Origin: a bacterium
GTDB lineage: Bacteria; Patescibacteriota; Saccharimonadia; Saccharimonadales; Saccharimonadaceae
Reading direction: 5' to 3'
DNA: 37,374 nucleotides
Assembly: GCA_021781475.1 (NCBI GenBank)
Contig: JAJXWT010000008.1
Location: forward strand, 1-37,374
Below the pieces are notes generated by a model. The model had not been told where the DNA came from. It saw nothing but the letters and a program-made list of their open reading frames with translations, and made no database searches. Positions 32,318 to 37,374 of this stretch are shown piece after piece. Every line of letters starts with the position of its first letter. Position 1 is the first letter of the stretch. Position numbers and translations under genes: made by a program.

Positions 32318-33169
32318 CTAGCGGAGCTGTTTCAAGTAGTTACCATACCCTGATTTTTTGAGTGGTTCGGCGAGCGCGACAAGCTGAGAGCCATTAATAA
32401 AACCCCGTTCGTAGGCGACTTGTTCGGGGCTACCAATAATCTTGCCGGTACGCTTTTGAATCACGCGCACAAAATCGGTGGCGTCGGTGAGGCTATCAAT
32501 GGTGCCGGTGTCGAGCCAAACTTCGTTAAATAGCGAGACTTTTAGTTCGCCCAGTTGGCGGTAGGCGTCGAGCACGCTGGTGATTTCGATTTCGCCACGC
32601 TCGCTCGGCTGCACATTTTGGGCAATTTGCTTAACGCGGTTGTCAAAAAAGTACAGGCCACTGTTGGCGTAGTTTGATTTTGGCCGGGCGGGCTTTTCTT
32701 CGATTGAAATAACGTTCATATTGCTGTCGAACTCGTACACGCCGTAGCGTTCGGGGTCGTCAACCTCCACAGCAAAACCAACGCCACCGGTAAAGTCGGC
32801 GAGGCCTTGCAGCTGCTGGGCTAAATCGATGCCGTAAAAGATGTTGTCACCCAAAATCATTGCCACTTTGTCGTCGCCAATAAAGTCGGCGCCAACAATA
32901 AAGGCGTCGGCCAGGCCGCGTGGAGTTTCTTGGATGGCGTAACTGAGCTGAATGCCCCACTGCGAACCGTCGTCCAGCAAGTTTTGGAAAGCCGCTTGGT
33001 CGGTTGGGGTGGTAATCACTAAAATGTCACGAATGCCCGCCTGCATAAGGGTGGTGAGTGGGTAGTACACCATTGGCTTGTCATAAATTGGCATAAGCTG
33101 CTTGCAGACTGCCTTGGTAATAGGGTATAGGCGCGTGCCCGAACCACCAGCTAAAATAATTCCCTTCAC
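32318..33169 (-). CDS. rmlA: Glucose-1-phosphate thymidylyltransferase
   Basis: A 283-residue enzyme that makes dTDP-glucose from dTTP and glucose-1-phosphate, the first step of dTDP-L-rhamnose synthesis. The nucleotide-binding start MKGIILAGGSGTRLYPIT, then KQLMPIYDKPMVYYPL, ILGDNIFYG and SIEEKPARPKSNYA are all RmlA hallmarks. Length is normal (about 290). It is the third gene of rmlB-rmlCD-rmlA and starts directly after the rmlCD stop without a gap. No convincing terminator is seen downstream before the next promoter. Confidence 0.97.
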   Translation of the reverse strand: MKGIILAGGSGTRLYPITKAVCKQLMPIYDKPMVYYPLTTLMQAGIRDILVITTPTDQAAFQNLLDDGSQWGIQLSYAIQETPRGLADAFIVGADFIGDDKVAMILGDNIFYGIDLAQQLQGLADFTGGVGFAVEVDDPERYGVYEFDSNMNVISIEEKPARPKSNYANSGLYFFDNRVKQIAQNVQPSERGEIEITSVLDAYRQLGELKVSLFNEVWLDTGTIDSLTDATDFVRVIQKRTGKIIGSPEQVAYERGFINGSQLVALAEPLKKSGYGNYLKQLR

Positions 33170-34585
33170 TTAGTTCTCCTTTAAATATTCATCTAGTTTT
33201 TCGCGCCAATCTGGTGGCATAAAACCGGTTGCTTTAATTTTGCTGAGGTCGAGGGTGCTTTGCGGCGGGCGTGGGGCGATGCCGTCTTTACCGCGGTAGT
33301 ATTCTTCGGTCGTAACAGGCGTGACGTCGCTGGCGGGTTTACCGCTGTGCTCATAGACAATCTTAGCGATGTCGGCCCAGCTGGCTCGCTCGCCGTCATT
33401 TGTCAGGTTGTAGGTGCCAAATGGCGCCTTGCTATCAACTAAGTGTTTAATGCCGCGGGCTAAGGTGTCGGCAAAGGTTGGGCGGCCGATTTGGTCACCG
33501 ACCACGGTCGGCTTAATGTCACGCTCGGCGAGGCCACGCATAATGCTGGCAAAGTTTTTACCATCGCCCATTACCCAGCTAGTGCGAACAATGTAATGTT
33601 GCGGCGCCGTGCTAGCAGCGATGTCACCGGCAGCTTTTGATTGGCCGTAGACGTTTAGTGGGCTGAACGGCTCACCTTCGGTGTGTAGATCCTTGGTGCC
33701 ATCAAACACGTAGTCGGAGGATACATGTACAAGCCTAAGGTGATATTCAGTCGCAATGCGCGCGAGGTTGCGGATAGCCTTAGCGTTCGCTTCCCACGCG
33801 GTCACGCGCCCCTCGGGGGTTTCGGCGCCATCCACGTTGGTATAGGCGGCAGCGTTGATAATGGCGCCGTAATCGCGCCAACGGCGTGCGGTAAGTATCG
33901 ATTCATTTACGATGTCAAGCTCTTCGCGGCCCACAAGCTCGGCGTCTGGGTAAAGCTCGGCGAGTGCTCGCCCTAGTTGCCCGTTTGCGCCTGTAATTAA
34001 TACCTTTTTTGGCTTAATGACAACCGCTTGGTCAAACATTGGGTGGTTACGGTCTTTTTCAGAAACCTCGGCCTGATCAATCGGGATAGGCCAGTCGATG
34101 TTATTGGTCGGATCGGCAAGGTTCACGAAGCTATACACGCCTTCGGGCGGGTTTGCGGACCAGTGGTCGTTCACCAGGTACATGTAAATGGTATCATCTT
34201 CGAGCGCTTGAAAGCCGTTGGCAACGCCGCGGGGCACAAAAATCGCGTGCGACGGGTCCATTTCGAGCGTGAAGGTTTGGCCAAAACTGGCGCTGTCTTG
34301 CCGCATGTCGCGCCAGGCACCTAAAATACGCCCAGCACCAAGGGATACATACTTGTCCCAAGGTTCCGCATGGAGTCCGCGAGTGACGCCTTTTTTTGCA
34401 TTGAACGAGATATTATTTTGCACGGGGCCAAAATCGGGCAAGCCCAGAGCGGTCATTTTTTCGTGTTGCCAGTTTTCCTTAAACCAGCCGCGGCTGTCAC
34501 CCATAACCGGTAAGTCATACCACACCAGGCCTTCAATCGGTGTTTCGTGGGCCTGAAGCTCTTTACTAAACAAAATCTCAGACAT
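33170..34585 (-). CDS. rmlCD: Fused dTDP-4-dehydrorhamnose 3,5-epimerase / dTDP-4-dehydrorhamnose reductase
   Basis: A 471-residue bifunctional enzyme. Residues 1-~185 form the RmlC cupin: RGWFKENWQ, NNISFNAKKGVTRGLHAEPW with the likely catalytic His72, and FVPRGVANGFQAL. Residues ~191-471 form the RmlD reductase: KVLITGANGQLGRAL with the GxxGxxG nucleotide-binding loop, VSSDYVFDG, and YGQSKAAGD with the catalytic Tyr and Lys near 311-315. One chain thus does the last two steps to dTDP-L-rhamnose. RmlC-RmlD fusions are known, for example in Actinobacteria. It starts 2 bases after the rmlB stop. Confidence 0.95.
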   Translation of the reverse strand: MSEILFSKELQAHETPIEGLVWYDLPVMGDSRGWFKENWQHEKMTALGLPDFGPVQNNISFNAKKGVTRGLHAEPWDKYVSLGAGRILGAWRDMRQDSASFGQTFTLEMDPSHAIFVPRGVANGFQALEDDTIYMYLVNDHWSANPPEGVYSFVNLADPTNNIDWPIPIDQAEVSEKDRNHPMFDQAVVIKPKKVLITGANGQLGRALAELYPDAELVGREELDIVNESILTARRWRDYGAIINAAAYTNVDGAETPEGRVTAWEANAKAIRNLARIATEYHLRLVHVSSDYVFDGTKDLHTEGEPFSPLNVYGQSKAAGDIAASTAPQHYIVRTSWVMGDGKNFASIMRGLAERDIKPTVVGDQIGRPTFADTLARGIKHLVDSKAPFGTYNLTNDGERASWADIAKIVYEHSGKPASDVTPVTTEEYYRGKDGIAPRPPQSTLDLSKIKATGFMPPDWREKLDEYLKEN

Positions 34586-34587
34586 GG

Positions 34588-35660
<1,073 letters not shown>

Positions 35661-36101
35661 GTGAGGCGAGTAATTGTAAGCGGCTATTTTAACCCCCTAC
35701 ATGGTGGGCACCTAGATATGATTGAGGCGGCGGCAAAAATGGGCGACTACCTGCTTGTTATTGTGAATAATGATACGCAGGCGGTATTAAAAAAAGGCAA
35801 GATTATCCTCGATGAAGATAATCGACTGCGTTTGATTTCGGCGTTACGCGATGTAGATGAGGCGCTGCTGTCTGTTGACACAAGTGACACTTCCCAGGTG
35901 AATACATTAATGAAAGTGCGCCAGATATACCCCCATGATGAACTAATTTTTGCGAACGGTGGCGATAGAAGCTCTACGGCTGATATCCCAGAGACAGCCG
36001 TATGTGAGCAGTGTGGCATCCAGATGGTTTTTGGTGTGGGTGGCGTAAGCAAGTCAGATTCCTCAACCCGCATAAACCAAGCCACAGGGGCGCAGACATA
36101 G
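35661..36101 (+). CDS. Cytidylyltransferase-like nucleotidyltransferase
   Basis: The GTG start is fixed by AAAGGAGG 7 bases upstream. The 146-residue protein has the nucleotidyltransferase signature FNPLHGGHLDMIEAA (HxGH-type, about residues 9-23), IVNNDTQAVLKKG, the conserved LRLISALRDVDEAL, and a late SKSDSSTRI segment matching the second phosphate-binding motif. This is the size and pattern of TagD/HldE-C-terminal/RfaE2-like enzymes that activate a sugar or alcohol phosphate with CTP or ATP. The substrate cannot be read from the sequence. Its place next to rmlB suggests a second activated precursor for the surface glycan. Confidence 0.85.
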   Translation: MRRVIVSGYFNPLHGGHLDMIEAAAKMGDYLLVIVNNDTQAVLKKGKIILDEDNRLRLISALRDVDEALLSVDTSDTSQVNTLMKVRQIYPHDELIFANGGDRSSTADIPETAVCEQCGIQMVFGVGGVSKSDSSTRINQATGAQT

Positions 36102-36160
36102 CTTGTGTAATGGGTGGGTATCTTTTACACTATAAACATAAGGTATAAGGTTACAATATA

Positions 36161-37374
36161 ATGAAAATCGCAGTCAACGACGACGAAGTAGAAGAAGTGG
36201 CAGCAGAAATCGCCGCTGATGAGCAAGAAGGAAAAACAGAAGTTATAGAAGACGCGCGCGACGAGCGGGTGGACGCGCGGGCGCCATTTAAAGCGCGCCT
36301 TGCAAGGTTTATTAAAAGCGGCGTTGGTAAAACGATTATTGGCTTTTTGCTGCTGGTTGCAATTGTGTTGGCGGTGCCAATGACCCGCTATGCCTTTTTG
36401 GGATTAATGATCGCAAAGCCGGCCACAATTACTGTTGTAGATAGCATAACGGGCAAGCCAGTGAGCGATGCGACCATTCATTTTGGCCAGAATGATGGCA
36501 CAACTGACAGCAAGGGCGTGGCGACTATAAACGGCACGTCGGTTGGCGACCACGTGCTAAAGGTTGAAAAGAAATACTATGCTACCGCGAACACCGATTA
36601 TTTGGTGCCGATTTTTGGCTCTGCCCATACGACCGTAAAGCTGACTGCTACGGGCCGGGTGGCGAGCGTGACTGTGACAAACGGAATTTCGGGCCAACCA
36701 CTTTCGGGCGCGACGGTGCAAATTGGTGATACTTCGGCGACGAGTGGCGATAACGGTGTGGCATCTATTGCGCTTGCAACAGCCACCGCTGACCAAACCG
36801 GGCAAGTAACCCTTGCGGGCTATAACACGGCAAGTGTGACAGTAAACACCAAAGACATGGCGCCACAGGTAGCGGTAAAACTTGTGCCAAGTGGTAACGT
36901 GTACTTTATTTCGAACCGTACCGGTGCGTACGATGTGATGAGCTCGGCGCTTGATGGTACAAACCAAAAGGTGGTGTTGGCGGGTACGGGCAGCGAAGTG
37001 GGCAATGAGCTGCAGCTGTTGCCCACAGCCGACAATAGTTACCTTGCCTATGTTGCCAGGCGTAACGGCGATACAGCGCCGGCGATTTATATTATTACGA
37101 CATCGAACGGGGCGGTAAATGAAATCCCCAACTCTGTTGGTGCGGGCGCTATTGGGTGGATTAACGACACCTTTTACTACAGCACCTTTAACTACAACAG
37201 TGGGGTAATTACCGACAAACGCCAACAGCTATTGGCATATAACGCGGCGAATGGCCAAGTGACAACCGTTGATGCGTCCCACCTTGTGGGCAATCCTGGC
37301 CAGTATAACTATACGTATGCCGAACACGGCCTGGGTCATTTTGTGCTGGTGGGCAACCGTATTTATGACGCCAA
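36161..37374 (+). CDS. Membrane-anchored protein with Ig-like repeats and propeller-like region (3' end outside window)
   Basis: An open frame runs from the ATG at 36161 to the window edge, about 404 residues without a stop. An acidic cytoplasmic start (MKIAVNDDEVEEVAAEIAAD) and a basic patch lead to a membrane segment at about residues 58-80. Two carboxypeptidase-regulatory-like (CarboxypepD_reg/Cna-B) domains follow: ITVVDSITGKPVSDATIHFG with TDSKGVATI, and VTVTNGISGQPLSGATVQIG with SGDNGVASI. From about residue 245 a TolB/DPP4-like propeller appears to begin (NVYFISNRTGAYDVMSSALD). The general plan resembles the anchored propeller protein at 9380-10783. Possibly a surface or secretion accessory protein; no specific name is justified. 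Confidence 0.8.
   Translation, partial: MKIAVNDDEVEEVAAEIAADEQEGKTEVIEDARDERVDARAPFKARLARFIKSGVGKTIIGFLLLVAIVLAVPMTRYAFLGLMIAKPATITVVDSITGKPVSDATIHFGQNDGTTDSKGVATINGTSVGDHVLKVEKKYYATANTDYLVPIFGSAHTTVKLTATGRVASVTVTNGISGQPLSGATVQIGDTSATSGDNGVASIALATATADQTGQVTLAGYNTASVTVNTKDMAPQVAVKLVPSGNVYFISNRTGAYDVMSSALDGTNQKVVLAGTGSEVGNELQLLPTADNSYLAYVARRNGDTAPAIYIITTSNGAVNEIPNSVGAGAIGWINDTFYYSTFNYNSGVITDKRQQLLAYNAANGQVTTVDASHLVGNPGQYNYTYAEHGLGHFVLVGNRIYDA

Noticed and set aside
36557-37225. 222-codon open frame on the - strand
   Set aside because: It lies wholly opposite the partial membrane-protein gene, whose frame shows clear Ig-like domain patterns. The antisense product is Arg/His/Cys-rich without any domain.

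Overview
This window looks like chromosomal DNA from a Patescibacteria/CPR bacterium, most likely Saccharibacteria (TM7). The evidence is a compact layout, a standard genetic code, and a type IV secretion (T4SS)-like operon with PrgI, VirB4 and CHAP-domain proteins of the kind known from that group. It also has GtrA, DUF5648-type repeats and a fused RmlC-RmlD. The phylum call rests on gene content and style, not on a marker phylogeny. Two genes run off the window, one at each edge.

Left part (1-10783, + strand): a tightly coupled operon for a minimal envelope-spanning T4SS-like machine. In order it encodes the tail of an upstream subunit, a PrgI-family membrane protein, a separate VirB4/TraC N-terminal-like protein, a VirB4 ATPase, and a 930-residue membrane protein ending in a CHAP peptidoglycan hydrolase. 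Two small single-pass proteins follow, then an exported protein with phage-lysozyme-like and M15 peptidase domains, and a membrane-anchored beta-propeller-like protein. Several junctions overlap by 1-8 bases.

Centre (10787-17772): the replication-origin neighbourhood. dnaN and dnaA lie on the - strand; rpmH, rnpA, yidC and jag lie on the + strand. Both the dnaA-dnaN gap and the dnaA-rpmH gap contain DnaA boxes. The dnaA-dnaN gap also has a candidate DnaA-trio element beside a perfect box and an AT-rich tract. lemA and a Tim44-like/DUF3137-like membrane protein gene follow.

Right part (17769-36101): a cell-surface polysaccharide region. It holds a GT4, a GtrA flippase-like protein, a polyprenol-phosphate GT2 and a rhamnosyltransferase-like GT2 (- strand). 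A Wzm/Wzt ABC exporter with three large glycosyltransferases follows, one of them a GT2-RgpF-GT2 fusion (+ strand). Next come two exported proteins, one with nine DUF5648-type repeats, and the dTDP-L-rhamnose genes rmlB, rmlCD and rmlA (- strand). A cytidylyltransferase-like gene and a partial membrane protein with Ig-like and propeller-like regions close the window. Together these genes suggest synthesis and export of a rhamnose-containing surface glycan.

A recurring regulatory trait is a -10 hexamer only 7-12 bases upstream of the start codon in several genes, which suggests leaderless or near-leaderless mRNAs.
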